Source: an uncultured Synechococcaceae cyanobacterium
Lineage (GTDB): Bacteria > Cyanobacteriota > Cyanobacteriia > PCC-6307 > Cyanobiaceae
DNA: 43,472 bases
Assembly (NCBI GenBank): GCA_902537395.1
Contig: CACBBE010000005.1
Location: 1 to 43,472, forward strand
Direction of reading: 5' to 3'
Shown: piece by piece, positions 1 through 9,574 of the stretch
Layout: the number at the start of each line of letters is the position of its first letter
Numbering within the stretch: position 1 is the first letter of the stretch
The notes under the pieces: model-generated
Seen by the model: only the letters and a program-made list of their open reading frames with translations
The model's database searches: none
What the model was told of the DNA's origin: nothing
Translations under genes and position numbers: made by a program

Positions 1-657
1 CCCTTCTCTTCTTAGAGATTCTTCATATCTATTTATTGGCATATTAGTTATTGTGTATAAATTATTAAAAACAATATTATATTTTTCGAATAGTATTTTT
101 TTATAATCTTTTTCCAAAATTTTCTGAGAAGGTGGAAGAATTGGGCTTACAGGATTGTAAACAAGATTTAATTGCAATCCATTTTCTTTCTTTCCATAGC
201 CTAGATCATTAAGAATTTTTATAGCATTAATACTTTTATCAAAAACCCCAAGACCCCTTTGAAACTCAACATTATCTTTTTCATAACATGGTAGCGAAGC
301 AGTAACTATTACTTTATTCTTTGCAAGAAATTGAGGAAGATCTTCATAACCCTCTTCAAAGAAAATTGTTAAATTGCATCTGTCAATAATATTAATTTGT
401 TTTGTGCTCAAACTAGCGATTAGGTTTTTAAATTCTGGGTGAAGTTCTGGCGCGCCACCTGTTATGTCTAAAGTCTTGATTTTGTACTTATCAATTATTT
501 TTGGAATGAGAGATATTATTTCATTGGACATCTTTTCAGTCCTTAGAGGACTTGAATTAACATGACAATGCTTACAAGCCTGATTGCATTTATAACCTAT
601 ATTGATTTGCAACGTTTCTATAGGTTCTTTATATATTGAGGGGAATTTTTCTTTCAT
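1..657 (-). CDS. arsS: ArsS-like radical SAM protein (partial, C-terminus beyond left edge)
   Basis: Read from the ATG at 657 on the minus strand, the first 219 residues are in the window. A CxxxCxxC radical-SAM cluster motif (CNQACKHC) lies near residue 25. It is followed by TGGAPE, then SLPCY and LVYNPVSP, which are hallmarks of the ArsS/DUF3641 family. That family is linked to arsenosugar synthesis by adding a deoxyadenosyl group to methylated arsenic. The cluster Cys are ordinary Cys codons. It starts 33 bases downstream of the stpA stop, so the two probably share a transcript. No arsM methyltransferase is visible in the window, so the arsenic role is known for the family but only inferred here. 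Confidence 0.8.
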   Translation of the reverse strand, partial: MKEKFPSIYKEPIETLQINIGYKCNQACKHCHVNSSPLRTEKMSNEIISLIPKIIDKYKIKTLDITGGAPELHPEFKNLIASLSTKQINIIDRCNLTIFFEEGYEDLPQFLAKNKVIVTASLPCYEKDNVEFQRGLGVFDKSINAIKILNDLGYGKKENGLQLNLVYNPVSPILPPSQKILEKDYKKILFEKYNIVFNNLYTITNMPINRYEESLRREG

Positions 658-690
658 AATTCTATTATTTATAAACTGTCATTTGAAGAT

Positions 691-1917
691 TCAAAAGTCA
701 ACTATTTTTTTAAAGTTTGATCTCTTATTAGCAAGCTCAATAAACCAACTAATATATTCTTTGGGACCATTTTGAAAAACCAAGTCAAACTTTAAGTTGT
801 CATAAAAATCACTGATACCTGTTAAACCAGTTTTTTTTGTAGAAGGTCTTTCAATTTCACCAGAGCTACTATCTACAAAAATTATTTTATTATTAATACC
901 AAATTCATTCCCTAATATTTGTATAAATTCTAAAAAAGATCTGTCACTTCCTCCTCTCAAATAACTTTTTTCACCATTATTTTTTTTTGATGTTATTGTG
1001 TCACCAACTCCTACAATCAGTGGCATATCTTCTGTTTGAATAGTACTTTTGCATAAATCAATTTTTCCCGTAATAGAATTTGGAGAGTTTCTAAAATTAA
1101 AATTACTTCCAAAAGGAGCTTTACCTGTTTTATCCTCAATAAATTTATTTAAAAGAAATAAAACTCCAGAATCTTTAACTGCTCCTTTAATAAGTAATTG
1201 GATGTCTGTTGATCCAATATCATCTTTAGAAGAAAGTTTAATTCTTTCTTTACCATTTTTATTTCCTAAATTTGGTGAAATATGCAGGAAAAATGAGTTT
1301 TTGAGGCCTTCGGATTCAGCTCTAAAAATGATTTCATTCATCATTTTTTCAAAACTAATTTGAATAAGCTTTCTTTTATCAGAATCATTGCTAACTAAAT
1401 CAAAAAGACTATTGAAATTAATCGTTGGCGAGAAGCGTGTTTCACATATTGATTTTACTGCGTGAAAATTGATATCTTCTTGGCTAAGTTCAGGAAAAAT
1501 ATTCTTAACTATGAAATTAAATTTTGGTCTTATTAAACTAGGTACTTTTGATAAAAAATTTAGTTCTTTTTCTGAGACGCCTTCAAAACTTATTTGACCA
1601 TTGTTGTCTTGATACTCTACTCCACAGGCAGCTAAACCTCTTAAATATAGCTTTTTGTTTTTAGGCTCATTAGTGCTCCCTAAACTCCTTTCTATTATTC
1701 TGTTAACGCCTCTTGGACCTTCATGTTCCCCGCAAGTTAATACAAAGAATTCCTTTGCAAATTCTTTTACTGCATAAATATATTTTGATTCTAACTTTCT
1801 AGTCATTGGATCTTTAACTAGAGGGATACAAACTCCGTCAATGTCTTGAATAAATAAGATATTTTTTGAAGAAATTAAATGTTTTTGTACCTTTAAATTA
1901 CTTGCCATATATTCCAT
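691..1917 (-). CDS. stpA: Glucosylglycerol-3-phosphate phosphatase (StpA/GgpP family)
   Basis: This 408-residue protein resembles the cyanobacterial StpA family in length and sequence. The family dephosphorylates glucosylglycerol phosphate to the compatible solute glucosylglycerol. Near the N-terminus is a HAD-like nucleophile motif QDIDGVC (D25 and D27), followed by KDPMTRKL and TCGEHEGPRGV, blocks I associate with StpA. A later VGVGDT resembles the acidic HAD motif. The start is ATG at 1917; a second in-frame ATG three codons on is also possible. It is divergent from the glycerol-3-phosphate-dehydrogenase-like gene and lies directly upstream of arsS. The synthase ggpS is not in the window, so the true substrate in this organism is uncertain. 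Confidence 0.75.
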   Translation of the reverse strand: MEYMASNLKVQKHLISSKNILFIQDIDGVCIPLVKDPMTRKLESKYIYAVKEFAKEFFVLTCGEHEGPRGVNRIIERSLGSTNEPKNKKLYLRGLAACGVEYQDNNGQISFEGVSEKELNFLSKVPSLIRPKFNFIVKNIFPELSQEDINFHAVKSICETRFSPTINFNSLFDLVSNDSDKRKLIQISFEKMMNEIIFRAESEGLKNSFFLHISPNLGNKNGKERIKLSSKDDIGSTDIQLLIKGAVKDSGVLFLLNKFIEDKTGKAPFGSNFNFRNSPNSITGKIDLCKSTIQTEDMPLIVGVGDTITSKKNNGEKSYLRGGSDRSFLEFIQILGNEFGINNKIIFVDSSSGEIERPSTKKTGLTGISDFYDNLKFDLVFQNGPKEYISWFIELANKRSNFKKIVDF

Positions 1918-2080
1918 ATTTATAATTATCTCTTTTTTTATTAGGCTTCTTTTATGTAAAATTATAAATTAAAAAATTCAATATTTACAATAAATAATTT
2001 GCTATGGTCAAAAATTGCTTTAATGTAGAAAAATGTTGTTAAGGGTAAGAAATTAAAAAAATTAACAAGAATTTCTAAAA
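1918..2080. promoter_or_regulatory. Divergent intergenic region between stpA and the GpsA-like gene
   Basis: This AT-rich gap of 163 bases must hold the promoters of both divergent transcripts. I saw no convincing operator palindrome or riboswitch. No strong Shine-Dalgarno precedes the ATG at 2081. Confidence 0.4.
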
Positions 2081-3589
2081 ATGAAGAATAATTTCATAGA
2101 AAACATAAATGATGAAAAATATTTTTATTCATTGATTGAAGATATAGAGAACAGCAAAGTTGGATTCTACAGTGTTGGTTTATATCCTGCATCATTAGCA
2201 TATAACTGTGCTATGCATGGAAAATCAAATAATATTCTCTTAGCTCCTAGGGAAGATAGAGATTTGTTAGGTGCTTTCTCAAATGATGTTCTTTCAGAGA
2301 TGGATAATGAGATTATTGAAAAGATTAAGAGAATGGGACATTATTCTTCAGAGGAAAAAAGAAGGTCTTTTGATTTAAAAGATCTTCTCTTGGAATGTGA
2401 GATAGTTATTCTTTCTTCAAACAGTAATCACATAAAAGATGATGTTAAACTTGCTTTAGAACTAAGAAAAACTTTAAAAAGAGAAAATGTAGTTCTTGGC
2501 TGTCTCGTCGGTTCTTTTTGCGTTGACAATAAAAATAAAAACCCTTTTATTCTCTGTAATAAATATCCAAATTTAGCTTTTTTTACAGGATTTCATCGTC
2601 ACGGAGCTTTACGAAATCCTCATGATAGTTTTACCGCAAATTTCTGCCATCCTAATCCCATTACTGCTTTAATAGGAGCTCGCATTTTGAATCAATTGTC
2701 CCCGAAAATTCAAGTTTCTCCTGGAGTTCATAATATTGAATGTCAATATATAAAATCAATCAAAAATATCTCATCCATATTTGCAGGTTTTGTAAATAAC
2801 TTTCATTCCGATAAGCCAGGAATGCTTCCTAGCATTAATACAATTCTGTTAACTCAATGTTTAGATCAGGCCGCATCAGTATCATTACAAGTTAGAAAAG
2901 AAAATAAATTAGAAAATAAACATCTTTCATTAAAAGAGCTTGGTTATGGTGAAGAAAAAATTAGTGCAAAGGAAATAATTAATGATGAATTTTGTGAAAA
3001 AGGAGATTATACTTTTTCTCAATTAAATGCTGTTAAGGCTGATGTCTTAGGGAGTATGACTCTACCAACTGAAGGAAAACCAACACGGAATTTTCAAGCA
3101 GGACAAGTTTTATCGGATATGCTTTTGCAACTCAATAGATGTCCAAAAGATGTCTCAGAATTTATAAATTGGTGTAATAAATACTCTCTCAGTCAAGGAG
3201 GTTTAGAAGGTTTAAAATCTTTAAAATTTTGGCCAGACATTTATAAAGAATTCAAAATCAAAAATAATAATTGTTCAATGATTAATCTTATTTATTTATG
3301 CTTTAATGCTAATTCAGAAGAAAAAAAAGAAATTTATAAGGTTTTAATTAGTTCTGAAGAGATCACTAATTTTTGCCAAGAATCTGTGAAATCTGAATTA
3401 TCTTTAGAACTAAATGAAAAATTAAAAGGAGATTATCTTTTTAATGATATTGAGAAACTTTACAAGAAATTGTTCATTGATAAAGAGAAAAACGATCTTA
3501 TAAAAAATGAATATAGTGATCATATTTCTAAAAATTATCCAAGCTATATCAATGTATTGAAAATTATCAATAATTATTTTAATAATTGA
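2081..3589 (+). CDS. Glycerol-3-phosphate dehydrogenase-like protein, long divergent form
   Basis: The protein has 502 residues, well above the roughly 330 of ordinary GpsA. The N-terminal part (about 25-165) looks like a Rossmann domain but has GLYPAS instead of a canonical GxGxxG. At 226-236 SIKNISSIFAG matches the catalytic Lys-Asn region of GpsA (K228, N229). At 323-341 LGSMTL followed by RNFQAG parallels the GDLxxT...RNxxxG substrate-binding block. The last 130 or so residues are an unassigned extension. It is divergent from stpA, whose substrate is built on glycerol-3-phosphate, so a role in supplying or sensing that metabolite is attractive. An octopine-dehydrogenase-like or non-enzymatic relative is the main alternative. 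Confidence 0.6.
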   Translation: MKNNFIENINDEKYFYSLIEDIENSKVGFYSVGLYPASLAYNCAMHGKSNNILLAPREDRDLLGAFSNDVLSEMDNEIIEKIKRMGHYSSEEKRRSFDLKDLLLECEIVILSSNSNHIKDDVKLALELRKTLKRENVVLGCLVGSFCVDNKNKNPFILCNKYPNLAFFTGFHRHGALRNPHDSFTANFCHPNPITALIGARILNQLSPKIQVSPGVHNIECQYIKSIKNISSIFAGFVNNFHSDKPGMLPSINTILLTQCLDQAASVSLQVRKENKLENKHLSLKELGYGEEKISAKEIINDEFCEKGDYTFSQLNAVKADVLGSMTLPTEGKPTRNFQAGQVLSDMLLQLNRCPKDVSEFINWCNKYSLSQGGLEGLKSLKFWPDIYKEFKIKNNNCSMINLIYLCFNANSEEKKEIYKVLISSEEITNFCQESVKSELSLELNEKLKGDYLFNDIEKLYKKLFIDKEKNDLIKNEYSDHISKNYPSYINVLKIINNYFNN

Positions 3590-3681
3590 TTATTTATTTA
3601 ATTTACTAAAAAGGTAAGTTCTTCATTTATTTACTAATCTTGATTGCGGGGTTAGAATTATTATGGTTTTAAAAGGTTTTT

Positions 3682-4341
3682 TTGAAAAAGGAATTATCAC
3701 ATCGTTCTAATGAACTGAAAGCTCTTGGTTGGAATCAAGAAGACTTAACAAGATACGAAGATTTATGGGACTACAGTCAAAGATGGGGTTTAATAAATTT
3801 AGAAAGAGAGGACAGACAGTTTTTAAAGAAGGCAGAAAAGTTACTCCCAAAGATCCAAAATAAAAAGACATCAGTTAAAAAAACTATTGAAGAAAAATCA
3901 TATTATTTATGGTTAAATTTTTACCTCGATGAAATTAACATATTTAGTAATTCTAATCTCCCAAAAAATAAACATGGTGTTTGGACACTCCTAATTGAAG
4001 AGGAAATAAAACTTCTTAAGGAATTACAACCAATTATGGGTCTTCCAGATACTATAAAAGCCAAAAATCTATTTGAAAATAGAAAGGAGCTCATTAATAA
4101 AGCTTTTAGTGAATTTGAAGCTAAAAACAATGATAAGGTTTTCAATTTTGATGATGTTCTAAATAACTCTGAAAAAAATGTTGGTAAGAATTGGAAATCA
4201 ATCACTGAAAAAGATCCTGAAGGAAATAAAACTTTTCCAATAATAGATTCTTCAAATATTGAGAAACTCAGATCTGCGATAAAAGAGGATTTGAGTTTAT
4301 ACATGACGGATAATTACCCCTCATTAAAAAAGGATTTATAA
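3682..4341 (+). CDS. Conserved picocyanobacterial hypothetical protein
   Basis: This 219-residue soluble, charged, largely helical protein has no recognised catalytic motif. The N-terminal block with LGWNQEDLTRYEDLWDY and LEREDRQFL reads like a family conserved among marine Synechococcus and Prochlorococcus; I recognise the style but not a function. The start is TTG at 3682 with a purine-rich AAAAGG about 5 bases upstream. No ATG gives a comparable N-terminus. It follows the GpsA-like gene by 92 bases on the same strand and precedes metY by 71 bases. Confidence 0.65.
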   Translation: MKKELSHRSNELKALGWNQEDLTRYEDLWDYSQRWGLINLEREDRQFLKKAEKLLPKIQNKKTSVKKTIEEKSYYLWLNFYLDEINIFSNSNLPKNKHGVWTLLIEEEIKLLKELQPIMGLPDTIKAKNLFENRKELINKAFSEFEAKNNDKVFNFDDVLNNSEKNVGKNWKSITEKDPEGNKTFPIIDSSNIEKLRSAIKEDLSLYMTDNYPSLKKDL

Positions 4342-4397
4342 ATATTTATCTTTTTTTTGTTTTTTTTTGGGACTTTTTTAAGTTAAATAGATAATAG

Positions 4398-5741
<1,344 letters not shown>

Positions 5742-5754
5742 GAAAGGAGATTTA

Positions 5755-6645
5755 TTGGCTTTAATAATTCCTAGTAACTATCACAAGATTAGTGATGTTG
5801 AGAAAAATCATATATCTTGGATCGAACCAGAATTGGCAAAAAGACAGGATATACGTCCTCTTAGGATAGGTATTTTAAATATAATGCCTCTTGGCAAGCA
5901 GTATGAATTTAACTTACTGCATCCACTTGGTTTATCTCCTCTTCAAATAGAGCCAGTTTGGATAAAGCTTAAAACTCACTCTTATAAAACATGGGATCTT
6001 AATCATCTGAATAATCTATACATTACTTGGGAAGAAGCAAATAATCCGGAACCGTTAGATGGAATCATTATTACTGGAGCACCTATTGAACACTTAGCCT
6101 TTGAAGATGTTAAGTATTGGGATGAATTTGTGAAAATTGTAAATGAAGCTAGAAATTCTTGTGCGAGTACTCTTGGATTATGTTGGGCTGGCTTTGCGCT
6201 GGCTTATTTGGCAGGGATTGATAAGAAAGTTTTTGATAGGAAATTATTTGGGGTATTCCCTTTAAAAAGTCTTGTTCCAGGCCATCCTTTGATGGGCACA
6301 CAAGATGATGAATTTATTTGTCCTCAAAGTAGATTTGCAGGATTACCAGATTTGGAGATGGAGAAGGCCCAAAAAGAAGGGAAATTGAATTTGCTGGCTT
6401 ATGGAGAAAACGTCGGATATACAATATTTGAATCAAATGATCAAAAACAACTTATGCATTTAGGACATCCTGAATATACGGTGCATAGAATTATTAGTGA
6501 AATTGAAAGAGACAAAAAAAAGGGAGATGTTCCTCCTCCTGAAAATTTTGATCTAAATAGTTCAAAAACTGCTTGGAGATCTCATAGAAATTTGCTTTTT
6601 CAGCAATGGCTTTGGTTTTGTTATCAACAAGTTAGTCTTAATTAA
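5755..6645 (+). CDS. metA: Homoserine O-acetyltransferase of the MetA family
   Basis: MetA activates homoserine by O-acylation, the first committed step to methionine. The 296-residue protein carries the catalytic Cys in LGLCWAG (C143) and the His-Glu pair in GHPEY (H237, E239). The acyl-donor-determining site reads TGAPIE with Glu at 112, where E. coli has Gly. In characterised relatives Glu here gives acetyl-CoA rather than succinyl-CoA specificity, which fits the adjacent O-acetylhomoserine-using MetY. The start is TTG at 5755, preceded by a strong AGGAAAGGAGA ribosome-binding stretch. The stop lies only 5 bases from the end of the convergent SulP gene. Confidence 0.93.
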   Translation: MALIIPSNYHKISDVEKNHISWIEPELAKRQDIRPLRIGILNIMPLGKQYEFNLLHPLGLSPLQIEPVWIKLKTHSYKTWDLNHLNNLYITWEEANNPEPLDGIIITGAPIEHLAFEDVKYWDEFVKIVNEARNSCASTLGLCWAGFALAYLAGIDKKVFDRKLFGVFPLKSLVPGHPLMGTQDDEFICPQSRFAGLPDLEMEKAQKEGKLNLLAYGENVGYTIFESNDQKQLMHLGHPEYTVHRIISEIERDKKKGDVPPPENFDLNSSKTAWRSHRNLLFQQWLWFCYQQVSLN

Positions 6646-6650
6646 CTCTT

Positions 6651-8216
6651 TTAATGAGCGCTTTCTACACCACCTAGTCTCTCAAATAAGTTAAGACTTT
6701 CTTTATTTAATCCTACAATTACAACTTTAGAACCCCCATTTTGGAATTTTCTAATAATTTGCTCAAGAGCAACAACGCCACTTTGATCCCAAATATGAGC
6801 TAAAGACATATCAATTATAATATTTTCTGGATGGTCATGAATTTCAAATCCTTGTAAAAAATAAATTTTACTTACAAAAAATAATTGTCCTTTAACTTTG
6901 TATGTAGTCAAATTATTTTCTTTCACTCTTGCGACAGTTATAACTTTTGCGACTTTTCTACTGAAAAGAATTGCAGCTAATGCAACTCCTGCAATAACTC
7001 CAAGTGCAAGATTATGAGGTTTTGTAAGCATAGTAACTGCAAAAGTCATAAGCATGACTGCAGTATCGCTTTTAGGTATCTTTCTAATATTTTTTAATCC
7101 ATTTATATCTGCCGTACTTATTGCGATTGTTATCATGATTGCTACTAAAGCAGCCATTGGTATTGCTCCAATCCAAGACTTCAAGAGGATGATCATAATT
7201 AGGAGTGATATACCTGAGGAGAGGGTTGACAATCTAGATTTGCCACCATTCTCAGTATTCATTACGGATTGCCCAACTAAGGCACACCCAGCCATTCCAC
7301 CAAATAAAGATGCCACAATATTTGCGATTCCCTGTCCTCTTGCTTCTTTATTTTTATTAGAACTTGTATCAGTTACATCGTCTAAAATATCTTGAGTTAA
7401 AAAGGTTTCCATTAAACCTACGAGAGATATTGCAAGTGAGGTCGGCAAAATTATTCCTAATGTTTCAAGACTAAAAGGTACTTTCCCATTTTCTATTGAT
7501 CCAAAAGGAAGAGAAATACTTGGTAATCCATCAGGTAATTTACCCAAATCGCTAACTGTTGGGACATCTAAATTAAAGAATATGCTAATGAGGGTTATTA
7601 TTACTATTGCGATAAGTTGAGATGGGATTACTTTTGTTATTTTTGGAAGCCCATAGATAATTACTAATCCTAGGATTACAAGGATCCAAACTACTGGAAT
7701 CTGGGAGTTAACTGGATATTGACTTAAGGTTGGTTCAACTAATTCTTTTGATTCTTTAATACCAATTCCTAATTGAGGCAGTTGTGCTTGAAATATTAAA
7801 AGTGCCAGTGCATTTACAAATCCACTTAATACTCCTGTTGGCACGAAACGCATTTGGTAGGCAAGTCTTAAATATCCCCAAAGAATTTGGAAAATTCCAG
7901 TTAATATTCCAGCTGCAATAAGATATGGGACTCCTAATCCAGGAGCTTGTGACTCTCCATAGGCAACAAGTCCAGTCATCAAAAGAGCGGTTGAACCAGT
8001 GGCAGAAGTGATCATACCCCTTCTTCCTCCAACAATCGCAATTGTTATAGATAAGCAAAATGCACCAAAAAGGCCAACTTTAGGATCTACACCAGCTATA
8101 CCTGAAAAAGCAATTGCTTCTGGGATCATTGCAAATGCAACAACTAAGCCTGAGAGAATATTTGACTTTGGATCATCTAACCAATTTTTAGATAAATATC
8201 TTGAGAAATTTGACAT
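6651..8216 (-). CDS. SulP-family anion transporter with STAS domain
   Basis: This is a 521-residue inner-membrane protein. Its many hydrophobic segments include the SulP core with AFAMIPEAIAFSGIAGV near the start and GGRRGMITSATGSTALL around residue 65. A C-terminal STAS domain (about 435-521) contains IIIDMSLAHIWDQSGV. SulP proteins carry sulfate or, in some cyanobacteria, bicarbonate (BicA). The convergent metY-metA neighbours favour sulfate, but substrate cannot be read from sequence here. It lies 30 bases downstream of the FAD oxidase on the same strand, so they may be cotranscribed. Confidence 0.85.
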   Translation of the reverse strand: MSNFSRYLSKNWLDDPKSNILSGLVVAFAMIPEAIAFSGIAGVDPKVGLFGAFCLSITIAIVGGRRGMITSATGSTALLMTGLVAYGESQAPGLGVPYLIAAGILTGIFQILWGYLRLAYQMRFVPTGVLSGFVNALALLIFQAQLPQLGIGIKESKELVEPTLSQYPVNSQIPVVWILVILGLVIIYGLPKITKVIPSQLIAIVIITLISIFFNLDVPTVSDLGKLPDGLPSISLPFGSIENGKVPFSLETLGIILPTSLAISLVGLMETFLTQDILDDVTDTSSNKNKEARGQGIANIVASLFGGMAGCALVGQSVMNTENGGKSRLSTLSSGISLLIMIILLKSWIGAIPMAALVAIMITIAISTADINGLKNIRKIPKSDTAVMLMTFAVTMLTKPHNLALGVIAGVALAAILFSRKVAKVITVARVKENNLTTYKVKGQLFFVSKIYFLQGFEIHDHPENIIIDMSLAHIWDQSGVVALEQIIRKFQNGGSKVVIVGLNKESLNLFERLGGVESAH

Positions 8217-8246
8217 TTTGATTTTCTTTTTAATTATGAAGTTACT

Positions 8247-9527
8247 TCATAAAGGAGGCAAAATACCTTGTGGGTCAAAAATATTCTTTAAAGTTTTTAA
8301 TTCACTAATTCTATTCCCAAAGGCTAATGAAATTTCTTCCTCATGAGAATCCAAATGATTATGCAATTGGGCTAAGTGAACATTTGGATAAAATATTTTT
8401 AGCTTTCTCCACGATTTATAAAACCATTCTAAAGCAACTTCTTTTTCTTGAAGATCATTTTTTTTCCATGATGCATATATCCATGGTTTCCAGGTACTTT
8501 TTCTATGAACAAAAAAGCTTGAGCCATGATTTATCTTTTTAGTTTTGCAACCTAATTGTTGCGAAGCAACATAACAGGAATTATTAGGTTTATTATCCAT
8601 TATTTCATCCAAACATTTTATGAAAATTGGGATATCATTTTTTAAATCTTCTCCAAGAAGACTAATTACCTCAGAATGGTTATTTGCATTCAACTCATAC
8701 AAATTCAATTCCTTTGGGAAGAAATTTATTTTGTTAAAGCTCTCATAAAATTTTTTTTCTAGAGTAGGAAATTTGTCTAGAAACATTAGGCATTCTTGTG
8801 TTTTTTTATCCTCTAAATTATTTTTAAGTTCAGCAAAAATATATATGTAAATTTTTTGAGCATAAATCCATTGAAGACTAATATTTTCTGGAAATTTCTC
8901 TGATAGTTTTATTATTTCTGAAAGTTCATTTAGATTTACAAATCCTTCTATAACTTTAATTGGATTAGATTGGATAGTCTTAAGTTCTATTTCGGTAATG
9001 ATTGAGAAGAAGGATGCTGCGCCTTTAATTGCTTCCCAAATCAATTGATCTTCTGGATTTATTTGATTTTTTTTAAAAGAGATAAATCTGCCATTACCCA
9101 AGAATCCCTTAATTGATTCAATATTATCAATGGCTAGTCCGTAGGTTCTACTGAGCGGGCTTACTCCACCAGTAAGTACATAGCCTGCCCCAGGAAGTTT
9201 AGAAAGTCCAATTGGGAAACTTCGATTATGTTTTTGTAAATGATTTACTAGATCCCCCATTATTACTCCACCTCCAATTGTTACTAAATTGCTTTTTCTA
9301 TCAAGGTGAATTTTGCTGTGATTTTTTCTTAGATCAAGAGTTGTAAAACCATTTTTTGCACAGCTAGAGGTTGTACCTCCACTACAAACGCAAAGGTGCT
9401 CGAATTTTTCCTTAGAATAATTTCCCTTATTAAATATGGAATCATCTACGTCATAAATTAATTTCTTTAACTTTGCGTCCTTTGAGTTAATATTTGGGAT
9501 TTCAAGCAAACTATTATTTTTTTTCAC
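8247..9527 (-). CDS. FAD-linked oxidase (PCMH-type FAD domain, BBE C-terminus)
   Basis: The 426-residue protein has an N-terminal FAD-binding domain of the vanillyl-alcohol-oxidase type (about 45-215): CSGGTTS, then VTIGGGVIMGDLV, FPIGLSKLPGAGYVLTGG and GLAIDNI. The C-terminal end, with FYPNVHLAQLHNHLD and FDPQGILPPL, is typical of a berberine-bridge-like (BBE) segment. It starts with GTG at 9527. The middle substrate domain is not diagnostic, so the substrate is unknown. It is divergent from cbiX across less than 50 bases and upstream of the SulP gene. Confidence 0.8.
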   Translation of the reverse strand: MKKNNSLLEIPNINSKDAKLKKLIYDVDDSIFNKGNYSKEKFEHLCVCSGGTTSSCAKNGFTTLDLRKNHSKIHLDRKSNLVTIGGGVIMGDLVNHLQKHNRSFPIGLSKLPGAGYVLTGGVSPLSRTYGLAIDNIESIKGFLGNGRFISFKKNQINPEDQLIWEAIKGAASFFSIITEIELKTIQSNPIKVIEGFVNLNELSEIIKLSEKFPENISLQWIYAQKIYIYIFAELKNNLEDKKTQECLMFLDKFPTLEKKFYESFNKINFFPKELNLYELNANNHSEVISLLGEDLKNDIPIFIKCLDEIMDNKPNNSCYVASQQLGCKTKKINHGSSFFVHRKSTWKPWIYASWKKNDLQEKEVALEWFYKSWRKLKIFYPNVHLAQLHNHLDSHEEEISLAFGNRISELKTLKNIFDPQGILPPL

Positions 9528-9574
9528 TACATAATATTGTTCTTTACTATTATGGTATAAATAATAATTTAATA

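Noticed and set aside
7054..8058. Open frames opposite or out of frame within the SulP gene
   Set aside because: They are low-complexity mirrors of the membrane-protein coding strand and have no independent start context.
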